Counted from the first letter of the stretch, positions 24,407 through 32,361 are shown. The stretch: 38,824 bases of DNA from Candidatus Gottesmanbacteria bacterium RIFCSPHIGHO2_02_FULL_39_14 (GCA_001779205.1 MFJM01000023.1:1-38824); one strand, 5' to 3'. The notes: generated by a model not told the origin, from the sequence alone. Numbers and translations: made by a program.

Positions 24407-25619
24407 ATAGAGCTTTTAAAACAGCCTGTTTTTCATCCCAAGGATATTCATCTTTACCGTAACACATTGATTTTTCATGGCCTTTGCCGCAGCAGATAAC
24501 AGTATCTCCGGGCTTTGCCAACCGTCTAATGGCAAAATTTATAGCTTCCTGCCGGTCGGGAATTCTGAAGAAATATTTTCTACCATTATGGAAGTGTAAT
24601 TTAGCATCAGATTTGTTCATTTCGATGACTTTTTTACTTAAGAGACCTTGAGCAATTTGGTTAATTATTGATCTGACATCTTCGGTCCGTGGATCTTCAG
24701 CGGTAAGCACGGTAATATCGGCAAATTCTCCCGCAGTTTTACCCATGATCGGTCTTTTTAAATAATCTCTTAAACCAGCGGCGCCAAAAACAGCGATAAC
24801 CCGTTTCGGTGTAAATTGACGGACTGTGATAAGAACTTGTTTTAAAGCATTGATTTTATGGGCAAAATCAATATAGATTCGGAAATGCTTTTTTGTTTTT
24901 ATTTCTTCCAATCTGCCAGGAACCCCAGGAAATGTTCGGATGGCCTTTTGAATATATTGATCACCAATTTTAAGAATTTTGGCTACTGTTACAGCAGCTA
25001 AAATATTGTATTTATTGTAGTTGCCCAACAAATGGGGATTTAACGGGATGTCAAATGTTTTAGAGAAAGGTTTCTTTTTTAGAGAAAAGGTTAATATATT
25101 GCCTGTAACCTTTTTTTTTAAATAGGAAAAATTTTCATCGTCTGAGTTAAGAATTGCATATTTGGCACCTTTTAATATTTTGGCTTTAGCGGAGAGATAG
25201 TTTTTCATGTTTTTATGATAGTCCAAATGTTCATGTGAAATATTGGTTATAACGGCAATATCAATATGAATTCCAGAGACGCGATACTGATCCAAAGCAT
25301 GAGAAGTAACTTCCAATACAAGATAAAGACTAGCTGCTTTTTGTGCCTGATAAATAAGTCTTTGCAATTTATATGGTGAAGGGGTAGTTACATGAAATCC
25401 AGTATCCAGATGTTTTCCTTGCAGGTTGGCTTCAACGGTAGAGATGAATGAAACCGGCAAATTGGCTGTTTTAAGGATGTGATAAACAAGGTGGGTGGTG
25501 GTTGTTTTTCCATCAGTACCGGTAATTCCGATGACGGTCATTTTCTTGGCCGGAAAACCATACCAATAAGAAGAAAATAAGGCAGAAAGAAAATGATAGA
25601 TATTTTTTAGATACTGCAT
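24384..25619 (-). CDS. murE: MurE-like Mur ligase without N-terminal UDP-binding domain
   Basis: Mur ligase adding the third amino acid of the stem peptide. It has 411 residues against the usual ~490. The P-loop GITGTDGKTTTTHL comes already at residues 32-45, so the N-terminal domain that binds the UDP-sugar (about 80-90 residues) is missing. A stop codon in frame 12 bases upstream of the ATG excludes a longer version. The rest is MurE-like: LEVTSHALDQYRV, ITNISHEHLDYHKNMKNYLSAKAKI (metal and carbamyl-lysine), FPGVPGRLEEI, and IYIDFAHKINALKQVL. The substrate motif reads EDPRTED where diaminopimelate enzymes have DNPR; the arginine is kept, which leans towards diaminopimelate but does not prove it. 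It follows ftsI and overlaps pgeF. Confidence 0.85.
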   Translation of the reverse strand: MQYLKNIYHFLSALFSSYWYGFPAKKMTVIGITGTDGKTTTTHLVYHILKTANLPVSFISTVEANLQGKHLDTGFHVTTPSPYKLQRLIYQAQKAASLYLVLEVTSHALDQYRVSGIHIDIAVITNISHEHLDYHKNMKNYLSAKAKILKGAKYAILNSDDENFSYLKKKVTGNILTFSLKKKPFSKTFDIPLNPHLLGNYNKYNILAAVTVAKILKIGDQYIQKAIRTFPGVPGRLEEIKTKKHFRIYIDFAHKINALKQVLITVRQFTPKRVIAVFGAAGLRDYLKRPIMGKTAGEFADITVLTAEDPRTEDVRSIINQIAQGLLSKKVIEMNKSDAKLHFHNGRKYFFRIPDRQEAINFAIRRLAKPGDTVICCGKGHEKSMCYGKDEYPWDEKQAVLKALYGSVNSS

Positions 25620-25658
25620 TATTCTTGAAGGTTAATTATATCAGACGAAAGTGGAAGA

Positions 25659-27338
25659 TTAAAAAATGGCCGGGATATTATAGTAGGATATGAGTTCTTT
25701 TGCTATATTAAAAAATAAGGGAGCGGCTGTTTCCGAACCCCAGGGTGATGAAGTAGGTTCAGTTAAGGTGACTAGCATAATTATTCTAGGATTATCAGCC
25801 GGGAAGAAGCCTATAAATGAAGCTATGGTCTTTTCCGTGTCATAATGTCCGGCAATGGGAATTTGAGCGGTACCGGTTTTACCCGCTATGCGAATTCCGA
25901 CGGGCTTTAAAAATTTAGTTTCCCCTTTTTCAACGGCATTTACCATCATTTCAGTCACAATCCCAGCAGTTTCTTTTTTAAAAACGGCGGAAACGATATG
26001 AGGTTTTATCTTAATAACTTTTCCCTGACGATCTTCCAGCCGATCGACAAGATAAGGGGTAACCAATTTCCCTCCATTGGCGATAGCGGCTGAGACGCGT
26101 ATCATTTGCAGCGGTGTAATGGCTATTCCCTGACCAAAGGAAGCGGTGGCATAATCTATGGGGTACCATTTATTAACATCCCTCATATGTGGAGTCTGTT
26201 CATCCTGTAAGTCGATCCCGGTCAATTCTCCTAATTTTAACCTTTCTAAATAAGAAATAAGATTAGCCTGACCTAGTTTTTCCATAATGAATACCATCCC
26301 GACATTAGATGAGAATTGGATAATTTCAGGTATCTTGATGAGCCCATGATACTGGTTATTCCAAGTTTTGATAGTGTAATTGCCAACTTCAACGGGTCCT
26401 GACTCCAGGAATTCATCGGTCGGAGAAACACTGTCTTGATCGATAGCAGCGGCCATAATCAGTGTTTTGAAAGTTGAACCAGGTTCATACGATAAAGCGA
26501 TGGCCGGATTTTTGTAGCTTTCTTCGGAATATTGCTGACGTGTAGAAGGATCATAAGAAGGAAGAGAAGCCATTCCCAGTATAGCACCGGAATACGGATT
26601 CATTACAATAACTGTTCCCCGTGAAGCTCCGTATTTTTGAATACCTTCGGTTAGCTTTTCTTCGATAGTGAATTGGACAGTTTTGTCTAAATGTAAATAT
26701 AAGTCGCGACCGTCCTCTGAGGGTAAAACCTGGCGGGATCCGGATAAAATCAGCCTACCCAAAGCATCTTTCTCCTCCTTAAGAATACCAGATCTGCCTT
26801 TTAATTGGTCGTTATAATATCCTTCAAGCCCAAAATATCCCTGATCTTTACCATTATGGTCTTTTCCGACAAAACCAAGAAGATGTGCTGCCATGGAAGC
26901 TTCAGGGTAAAATCTTTTGCTATCATCCACAAAACCTATGCCCGGCAGATTTAAATTTTTCAATTTTTCAACCGGACCGGTGTCAACTTTATCGGCAATC
27001 GGGATCCATTTGCTTCGATTATTATTTAATTTGGCTGATATCGAAGCTTCATCTATATTTAAGTTTGCAGAAAGTTTTCCAATAGCATCCTCTCTATTTT
27101 TAATATTTTGAGGTTCGGCAAAAACCAGGAAGGCAGGCATATTAATGACTAAGGAGCTGCCATCGGAAGTGTAAATACCGCCCCGTTTAGCTTTGATTTC
27201 GAGGGAGCGGTCCAATTGTGATTGGCTTAATCCTTTAAGAGATTCACTTTTGACGATCTGCCAATAAAATAAACGGTAGACAATAATACCCGCAATGATT
27301 ATAAAAAGAAAAAAGACCAAAAATAATCTTTTCTCCAT
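25659..27338 (-). CDS. ftsI: Class B penicillin-binding protein, FtsI/PBP3-like
   Basis: Septal peptidoglycan transpeptidase. One N-terminal membrane segment, then the PBP dimer domain with RGGIYTSDG, then the transpeptidase domain with the catalytic SxxK in GSTFK, SxN as FSSN and KTG in AGKTGTAQI. Numbering from a TTG at 27350 these lie at about 292, 347 and 491; from the ATG at 27338 they are 4 lower. The ATG gives MEKRLFLVFFLF directly before the membrane helix and is preferred, though the TTG overlaps the ftsL stop and could also serve. About 560 residues is normal. No C-terminal PASTA repeats are seen. It sits between ftsL and murE and pairs with FtsW from the same cluster. It is the only PBP in the window. 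Confidence 0.95.
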   Translation of the reverse strand: MEKRLFLVFFLFIIIAGIIVYRLFYWQIVKSESLKGLSQSQLDRSLEIKAKRGGIYTSDGSSLVINMPAFLVFAEPQNIKNREDAIGKLSANLNIDEASISAKLNNNRSKWIPIADKVDTGPVEKLKNLNLPGIGFVDDSKRFYPEASMAAHLLGFVGKDHNGKDQGYFGLEGYYNDQLKGRSGILKEEKDALGRLILSGSRQVLPSEDGRDLYLHLDKTVQFTIEEKLTEGIQKYGASRGTVIVMNPYSGAILGMASLPSYDPSTRQQYSEESYKNPAIALSYEPGSTFKTLIMAAAIDQDSVSPTDEFLESGPVEVGNYTIKTWNNQYHGLIKIPEIIQFSSNVGMVFIMEKLGQANLISYLERLKLGELTGIDLQDEQTPHMRDVNKWYPIDYATASFGQGIAITPLQMIRVSAAIANGGKLVTPYLVDRLEDRQGKVIKIKPHIVSAVFKKETAGIVTEMMVNAVEKGETKFLKPVGIRIAGKTGTAQIPIAGHYDTEKTIASFIGFFPADNPRIIMLVTLTEPTSSPWGSETAAPLFFNIAKELISYYNIPAIF

Positions 27339-27346
27339 TTTCTCAG

Positions 27347-27646
27347 TCAATGAAGCCCGTTTTCGGCAGCCGCCAATGATTGAGGACCGTAAAGAGAAAT
27401 AAGCGTTTTTTGTTGATTAAATCCCAGCAGTTTAGCTTTTTGGGTGATGGTCAATATTGAAGAAGCAGAGGCTACTTTTTGTGAAAGAAGAGCGTTTTCG
27501 TATTGTAATTTTTTAAGCATAGATGTTAAATTTTCGAATTCGCGTCCGGAAGTTGAATCGAAATTAACAATCGATACCTTCAGTATAATAAATAAACAGC
27601 TGATAAATACGGTTATAATAGTTTTAAACCTTAAACCTGCAATCAT
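27347..27646 (-). CDS. ftsL: FtsL-like septum protein
   Basis: Small bitopic division protein of 99 residues. A membrane segment at about 8-26 is followed by a heptad-like region (EFENLTSMLKKLQYENALLSQKVASASSIL) likely to form a coiled coil with an FtsB-type partner. FtsL is weakly conserved in sequence, so the call rests on size, topology and position between rsmH and ftsI. The C-terminal IT.KAKLLGF segment fits the FtsL family, which often has a motif around A..LG. Its ATG overlaps the rsmH stop by 4 bases. No separate ftsB gene is seen. Confidence 0.75.
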   Translation of the reverse strand: MIAGLRFKTIITVFISCLFIILKVSIVNFDSTSGREFENLTSMLKKLQYENALLSQKVASASSILTITQKAKLLGFNQQKTLISLYGPQSLAAAENGLH

Positions 27647-28524
27647 AATTTTTCTGCTACCCTTAATTTGGCGGAACGGCTTGAGGAATTTTCCCTAATT
27701 TCCTGATAATCGGGTATAACAGGTGACCTGGTGATGATTAATAATTCTTTGTTCCTGGCTGTCTGTTTCATAAATTTTTTAACCAATCTGTCTTCCAGCG
27801 AATGATAACTTATGACAGTCAATCGTCCACACTCTCTTAAAAGAGAGGCCGCCTGAGGCAATCCTTTCTCAATATTTATTAAATCCGAATTAACTTTAAT
27901 CCGGATGGCCTGAAAAATCCTGGCTAAAACCGAATTTTTATTAACACCTTTGACGTTTTTAATCCCAGCCAGAATTGTTTCTCTTAATTTTTCGCTAGTC
28001 TTTATATCTCCTTTTAAGGTACGGGTGCGAACAATAGCCTCAGCAATTGACCGAGAATAGAGTTCTTCAGAATATTTTGTAAAAATTTCATAAAGTTCCT
28101 CCGCTTGGTATTTATTGACAATATCAACCGCCTTCAGTGCAGATCGTTGGTCAAACCTCATATCAAGAGGCTCATTCTTTTGAAAAGAAAAACCCCGATT
28201 TGACTGTTCTATCTGATATGAAGACAGCCCAAAATCAAATATAATACCGTCAACGCAGCTTATACCCTTTTTGGCGGCAATCACCGTCAGATCGGCGTAA
28301 TTTCCATGGTATAGATCCAAATTAGCAATTTTTCTTTCCTTAAGAATCCTTAAAGGAAATTCATCCTTATCTATCCCGAGAACATAACCTTTTCTTTTGA
28401 TTATTTCCAAAGCATAGCCGCCAAAACCTACGGTGGCATCAATATATGATCCGCCTTTTTTAATTTTTAAAAGTTCTATAACTTGGGGAAGGAGTACCGG
28501 ACGATGATAATTATCTAAAATCAT
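27643..28524 (-). CDS. rsmH: 16S rRNA (cytosine1402-N4)-methyltransferase RsmH
   Basis: SAM-dependent enzyme that methylates C1402 of 16S rRNA in the decoding site; old name mraW. Seen are NYHRPVLLPQVIELL, the SAM loop DATVGFGGYALEI, GIDKDEFPLRIL, FDFGLSSYQIEQSNRGFSF, LDMRFDQR, and near the end RVLARIFQAIRIKVNSDL-type and VISYHSLEDRLVKKF segments. The ATG at 28524 (MILDNYHRPVLL) gives a 293-residue protein and is preferred because family members start a few residues before PVLL. An ATG at 28572, inside mraZ, would add 16 residues. No ribosome binding site favours either. It lies between mraZ and ftsL. Confidence 0.95.
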   Translation of the reverse strand: MILDNYHRPVLLPQVIELLKIKKGGSYIDATVGFGGYALEIIKRKGYVLGIDKDEFPLRILKERKIANLDLYHGNYADLTVIAAKKGISCVDGIIFDFGLSSYQIEQSNRGFSFQKNEPLDMRFDQRSALKAVDIVNKYQAEELYEIFTKYSEELYSRSIAEAIVRTRTLKGDIKTSEKLRETILAGIKNVKGVNKNSVLARIFQAIRIKVNSDLINIEKGLPQAASLLRECGRLTVISYHSLEDRLVKKFMKQTARNKELLIITRSPVIPDYQEIRENSSSRSAKLRVAEKL

Positions 28525-28541
28525 AGGCAGATTAATTTTAG

Positions 28542-28934
28542 CTAGGAAATCTCTGCCCGGTACTCCTCCCATTTATCTTTACTCCAAATTTCAAAATGAT
28601 CGCCGGCACCGATAATGATTACCTTTTGATTAATCCCGGCAAATTCCGACATAGGTTCGGGAATAATAAATCTTCCCTGACTGTCTAACTCTATTAGAAT
28701 TGCTTCAGAACACATTTTTCTTCTTAAATCCCGTCCCTGTTTATCTGAAAATAGCGGCCGCGAAAGCTCGGGTAAAGTAACTGTCTCCCAAGTTTTTTCT
28801 GTGAAGCCAAAAATACATTCTTCAAAGCCGATAGTTAGAACTACCCGAGGGCCGGCCAGTTCCTCCCTGATTTTTTTAGGCAAAGCCAACCGGCCACCTT
28901 CCATTAAATTTGGTTCAAACGAGCCTAAAAGCAT
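28542..28934 (-). CDS. mraZ: Transcriptional regulator MraZ
   Basis: AbrB-like DNA-binding protein, first gene of the dcw operon, which represses its own promoter in E. coli. The 130-residue protein (usual ~145) has two SpoVT-AbrB swapped-hairpin units. The first unit has GSFEPNLMEGGRLALPKKIREEL, the second LDSQGRFIIPEPM. The typical D.KGR/DxxGR motif is EGGR in the first repeat and DSQGR in the second. Three MraZ-box-like repeats lie directly upstream, which supports autoregulation. The start ATG at 28934 has no Shine-Dalgarno sequence. Confidence 0.95.
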   Translation of the reverse strand: MLLGSFEPNLMEGGRLALPKKIREELAGPRVVLTIGFEECIFGFTEKTWETVTLPELSRPLFSDKQGRDLRRKMCSEAILIELDSQGRFIIPEPMSEFAGINQKVIIIGAGDHFEIWSKDKWEEYRAEIS

Positions 28935-28950
28935 AGGTATCTACAATCTT

Positions 28951-28980
28951 CACCATTTATCACCATTTAATACCATAATG
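28951..28980 (-). promoter_or_regulatory. MraZ operator: three 10-bp-phased TGGT boxes
   Basis: On the minus strand three direct repeats follow each other with exact 10-base spacing: ATGGTATTAA, ATGGTGATAA and ATGGTGAAGA. They overlap the -10 and the transcription start of mraZ. E. coli MraZ binds three TGGG repeats spaced by 5 bases, also a 10-base period, so this is a very likely MraZ-binding site and represses the whole dcw series. A degenerate fourth unit (ATTGTAG) may follow. Confidence 0.75.
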
Positions 28981-29004
28981 CAACGGGCATCAACATTTTG
29001 TCAA
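28975..29004 (-). promoter_or_regulatory. Promoter of mraZ and the dcw cluster
   Basis: Minus strand: perfect -35 TTGACA (28999-29004), 18-base spacer, -10 CATTAT (28975-28980, four of six matches). Predicted start of transcription is near 28968, giving a leader of about 33 bases. The first MraZ box overlaps the -10. It lies in the 104-base gap after the PilM-like gene, and no terminator is visible in that gap, so read-through from upstream is possible. Confidence 0.7.
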
Positions 29005-29038
29005 GAGGGAACTGAAAGGAAGGGATTAATCAGTAAGA

Positions 29039-30598
29039 TTACTTTTGGCCGAGGATGATGACAAAATCGTATTGGGAATCATCAGCAAGAGTTTCAATAG
29101 TCGAGGTGTCAAAATCTTTAGCCAAATCACTAATTACCAAAGGAAGATATTTTCTGCCTACTTCTTTTACCCTGATAACCGTCTTACTGTAGTCATCACG
29201 ATCGGCATTGCCAATGGTAACTTCCCGGTAGCCTAAATCTTCAAGCTTTTCGGCACTGGATTTGGCAAAACCGGTTTTATCCGTTCCATTTAAGACTTGT
29301 AATTTAACATCACTTCTCTTTTGATTAGGATCGATAGTGGGTGAAGGAGTAACGGAGGGAGTGGGAATAACAGTCGGTGTCGGGCTAGGTACAGATAAAA
29401 ACGGCAAACGGAATTGTCGGCTTTGGCCAATTAAAAGATAACTGCCGACAATTATGAGGAAGATCGCTGCAAATAGACCAGTTAAGACTAACCGGTTAGC
29501 AAAGAAAGCCGACAAACCACTTTTGCGGTATTCAACTATTGTCTGACCCAGCATTGATTCGTTGGAGGTAGCAGGCTCTGGGGAAGGTACCTCTTCAACT
29601 TCCATCTTAACAGGAGAAGGCGCAGGCTCAGGAGGGAACGAGGTATTTATGGTGGTTGGGGGGGCGGGAAGTTCTTCCACTTTTATATTTTTCAAGTCAA
29701 CTGCGAAATTGGGTACATCAGACATTTTTGCCAGGTTAATAAGACCCAAAACCTTATCAAAATACATCAGAGGAACCCCGCCCGTATCGAAAGTGATTTT
29801 TTGCCCAGACAATAATTCTTCCAGAAGAGTACCCATTTTATAGACAGTTATAGAGGACTCTTCTGAAAGATCAGTTGCTGACAATTCCAGTGATTTTTCC
29901 CCGGCAATGATAAGTTTATTGGCAGTTAGATTATTTTTTTCATGTAATTTCTTGATTAAAGTTTTAATTTCAGCATTAATATTTTTTGGGGTAGCCTTTT
30001 TTTCCATGGTATCCAACGGACCATTTTCATCAAAAATCACCAGATTTAAAAATTGATTAATATCAAGATAAATAACTTTTTCGTTGTTGCCGATAAGAGG
30101 CTTAATCAGAGCATAAATGGAAAAAGCATTAGACGATAGAAAGGTTAACTTCAACGAAGCATTTTTTAAAGCTCTGGAATAAGCTAAGACTAAAGAGAGT
30201 GGAATAGCGGTAAAAACAATCTCTTTATTATCTTCGACGTTAATTTCTTTATAAAAATTTTCATATAGAGTGATATCCAGGGGAAGGAATTCTTTGGCTT
30301 TTTCGATAACTTCATCAGTGGTATTTTTTTTACCTGATAAAGAAAATCTTTTGATAATAACCTGGTTATCCGGTAAAACTGTACTGACTTGGTTGTCTTT
30401 TATTTCTGCAGGATAGGCGCTTTTTAAGAGTTCTTTAATGGTAGTTGCTAATTGATCATTTTCAAGTAAATCTTGATGGGGGGGTTTTTCCGAAAGAACT
30501 TTGCGTGAAACGGCCGAGATTTTTTCGTCCTTTGCTAATAATCCTTTTTTTGTGGCAATGGCTTCAATTGAACTTGAGGAGAGATGTAAATAAATCAT
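29039..30598 (-). CDS. PilM/GspL-like actin-fold protein fused to a LytR_C domain
   Basis: Protein of 519 residues with an unusual layout. Residues ~1-300 look like the actin-like cytoplasmic domain of PilM/GspL: LHLSSSSIEAIATKKG at the start, EKAKEFLPLDI near 99, and VIYLDINQFLNLVIFDENGPL at 175-195, like the phosphate-2 strand pair of PilM but with poor phosphate-binding glycines. A Pro/Glu-rich stretch (311-343) and one membrane helix (about 370-391) follow. Then comes a Pro/Thr/Ser-rich outer linker (402-425) and a C-terminal LytR_C-type domain (429-517: VKLQVLNGTDKTGFAKSSAEKLEDLGY, with TVIRVKEVGRKYL). GspL has the same inside-membrane-outside order, but with a different outer domain. 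Lost ATP residues suggest a scaffold. It lies between a small anchored protein and mraZ, so a link to division or wall synthesis is inferred. Confidence 0.65.
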   Translation of the reverse strand: MIYLHLSSSSIEAIATKKGLLAKDEKISAVSRKVLSEKPPHQDLLENDQLATTIKELLKSAYPAEIKDNQVSTVLPDNQVIIKRFSLSGKKNTTDEVIEKAKEFLPLDITLYENFYKEINVEDNKEIVFTAIPLSLVLAYSRALKNASLKLTFLSSNAFSIYALIKPLIGNNEKVIYLDINQFLNLVIFDENGPLDTMEKKATPKNINAEIKTLIKKLHEKNNLTANKLIIAGEKSLELSATDLSEESSITVYKMGTLLEELLSGQKITFDTGGVPLMYFDKVLGLINLAKMSDVPNFAVDLKNIKVEELPAPPTTINTSFPPEPAPSPVKMEVEEVPSPEPATSNESMLGQTIVEYRKSGLSAFFANRLVLTGLFAAIFLIIVGSYLLIGQSRQFRLPFLSVPSPTPTVIPTPSVTPSPTIDPNQKRSDVKLQVLNGTDKTGFAKSSAEKLEDLGYREVTIGNADRDDYSKTVIRVKEVGRKYLPLVISDLAKDFDTSTIETLADDSQYDFVIILGQK

Positions 30599-30606
30599 CT
30601 TTTTAT

Positions 30607-30612
30607 ATTATA
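30607..30612 (-). promoter_or_regulatory. Possible -10 element before the PilM-like gene
   Basis: A perfect TATAAT on the minus strand ends 8 bases before the ATG at 30598. No matching -35 was found at normal spacing, so this is a weak candidate for an internal promoter. Confidence 0.25.
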
Positions 30613-30619
30613 GTTTATT

Positions 30620-31069
30620 TTACAACTTGTAGGTATTCCAGTAAACAGAAACCCCGCTCTTGGCATTAAATTTAAGGGATAAATCAATACTTTCAACTGC
30701 TGAATCATAAACACATTTACCACTAGAGCACGTCCCAAGAACAATGTCATTCCTTTCCACATCTTTCTGACCACTTAGAATAATTTTACCCAGCACCCCT
30801 CTAGGTAAATTATTACCAGTAAGGTAGGTCAATTCATATTCAATTGATTCTACATCTGCCGGAATACCAGATACTCGCAAAACTACGGCACGATTATTAT
30901 TTTGCGGAGTTAATTCAACCTTAATATCATCCGATATGGTAGGTAGAACTCTGGTAGGTGTTGGGGAAACAGGAACCTCCTGTTTATTATTTTTAAAACG
31001 ACTTAAAAATAGAATTGAAGCAATCAGAATTAGGAAAAATAAACCTGCTGGTATAATAATTTTTTTCAT
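30620..31069 (-). CDS. Small membrane-anchored extracytoplasmic protein, function unknown
   Basis: I do not recognise a named family. The 149-residue protein has a positively charged start (MKK), a membrane segment or uncleaved signal (about 5-23), a Pro/Thr linker (PVSPTPTRVLPT), and a beta-rich outer domain of ~105 residues. The motif GTCSSGKCVYDS has two cysteines four residues apart that may form a disulfide or bind metal. The strand pattern (VVLRVSGIPADVESIEYELTYL, then ESIDLSLKF) suggests an Ig-like sandwich. There is no lipobox cysteine. Its ATG overlaps the glyS stop (ATGA), and it lies 21 bases before the PilM-like gene, which has a similar Pro/Thr outer linker; the two may work together at the cell surface. 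Confidence 0.6.
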   Translation of the reverse strand: MKKIIIPAGLFFLILIASILFLSRFKNNKQEVPVSPTPTRVLPTISDDIKVELTPQNNNRAVVLRVSGIPADVESIEYELTYLTGNNLPRGVLGKIILSGQKDVERNDIVLGTCSSGKCVYDSAVESIDLSLKFNAKSGVSVYWNTYKL

Positions 31070-32361
31070 ATAGATGTTTGGTGTAATTGTTTAGTGAAAA
31101 ATTCAATTAAGTTTTCTTTTTTTACTCTTTCCTGTTTGGTAGTATCACGAAATCTCACCGTCACTGTATTGTCTGAAAGTGTATCATAATCCACAGTGAG
31201 ACAAAAAGGCGTACCGATCTCATCCTGAGAATAATAGCGTTTGCCTATATTCCCCCGAGAATCCCATGCAACATAATAATTTTTGGATAGAGATTGATAA
31301 ATTTCCCTGGCAATATCCACTAACTCTTTCTTATTGGCCAGTAAAGGAAAGACAGCTGCTTTAAAAGGAGCAAGGATCGGATTAAGTTTTAAAATAACCC
31401 TGTCATTTTCTTCATGATAAGCGTCGATGAGAAAAAATAATGCTGCTCTATCAACCCCTCCCGATGTTTCCAAAACAAATGGAGTATATTCTTCATTAGT
31501 TTGGGAATCTTTATATGTTAATTTATGTCTTCCCAAATCCCAATCACCTCGGTGATGAATTCCTTCAAACTCTTTCCAACCAAAAGGAGAATTATATTCT
31601 ATATCTGTGGCAAAACGCGCGTAATGTGCCCGTTCATCCGCCTTATGATCTCGAAGACGTAAGTGTTGGGCTTTAATACCAAGCTTTACATACCACATCA
31701 TCCTTTTCTTTTTCCAGAATTCAAACAGTTTTTCTGCTTCTTTTTCGTTAGGTTTAACAAAATACTCAAGCTCCATCTGTTCAAATTCTCTGCTTCTAAA
31801 ACTAAAGTTACCTGGAGTAATTTCATTTCTGAACGCTTTGCCTATTTGAGCAATGCCGAAGGGAATTTTTATTCTGGTAGAATTAACTACATTTTGAAAA
31901 TTTACAAAAACACCTTGTGTTATCTCCCCACGAAGATATGCTTTAAGTTTGGGCTCAGTCGTTCCCAATAAAACTTCGGTCAGCAAATTAAAAGATTTAG
32001 GTTCTGTCCAATCAATTTTTTTACCTTGATGAATTTTCTCATGTTCTTTTTTTAAATCAACGTAATCTGCTCTTATTCTTTGATGACAAATCTTGCATTC
32101 AATAAGGGGGTCTGTAAAAGCATCCAAGTGGCCTGACGAACGCCAAACTGCGGGATTCATAATTATAGCCGCATCAATACCGACAACGTCAGGCCGATCG
32201 TAAACCATATTTTTCCACCACTGCCTTTTAATATTTTTTTTCAATTCAATCCCTAAAGGACCATAATCCCAAAAACCAGACAGTCCTCCATATATCTCAC
32301 TACCGGGATAAATGAATCCCCTTCTTTTGGCAAGACTGATAATTTTATCCATCAAATCCAT
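31066..32361 (-). CDS. glyS: Glycyl-tRNA synthetase (single-chain type)
   Basis: Class II enzyme charging tRNA-Gly, the alpha2 type found in archaea, eukaryotes and many Gram-positive and CPR bacteria. Seen are the class II motif 1 region, SLAKRRGFIYPGSEIYGGLSGFWDYGPLG, a zinc-like CKICHQRIRADYVDL, motif 2 GKAFRNEITPGNFSFRSREFEQMELE, GIHHRGDWDLGRH, FVLETSGGVDRA (motif 3) and the anticodon-binding domain. A longer reading from ATG 32433 would add 24 residues (ILRFARSLAYARDDKK), but these come from the palindromic repeat at 32368-32467. The ATG at 32361 (MDLMDK) or 32352 (MDK) gives the normal start. Length is then ~431 residues. Confidence 0.93.
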   Translation of the reverse strand: MDLMDKIISLAKRRGFIYPGSEIYGGLSGFWDYGPLGIELKKNIKRQWWKNMVYDRPDVVGIDAAIIMNPAVWRSSGHLDAFTDPLIECKICHQRIRADYVDLKKEHEKIHQGKKIDWTEPKSFNLLTEVLLGTTEPKLKAYLRGEITQGVFVNFQNVVNSTRIKIPFGIAQIGKAFRNEITPGNFSFRSREFEQMELEYFVKPNEKEAEKLFEFWKKKRMMWYVKLGIKAQHLRLRDHKADERAHYARFATDIEYNSPFGWKEFEGIHHRGDWDLGRHKLTYKDSQTNEEYTPFVLETSGGVDRAALFFLIDAYHEENDRVILKLNPILAPFKAAVFPLLANKKELVDIAREIYQSLSKNYYVAWDSRGNIGKRYYSQDEIGTPFCLTVDYDTLSDNTVTVRFRDTTKQERVKKENLIEFFTKQLHQTSI

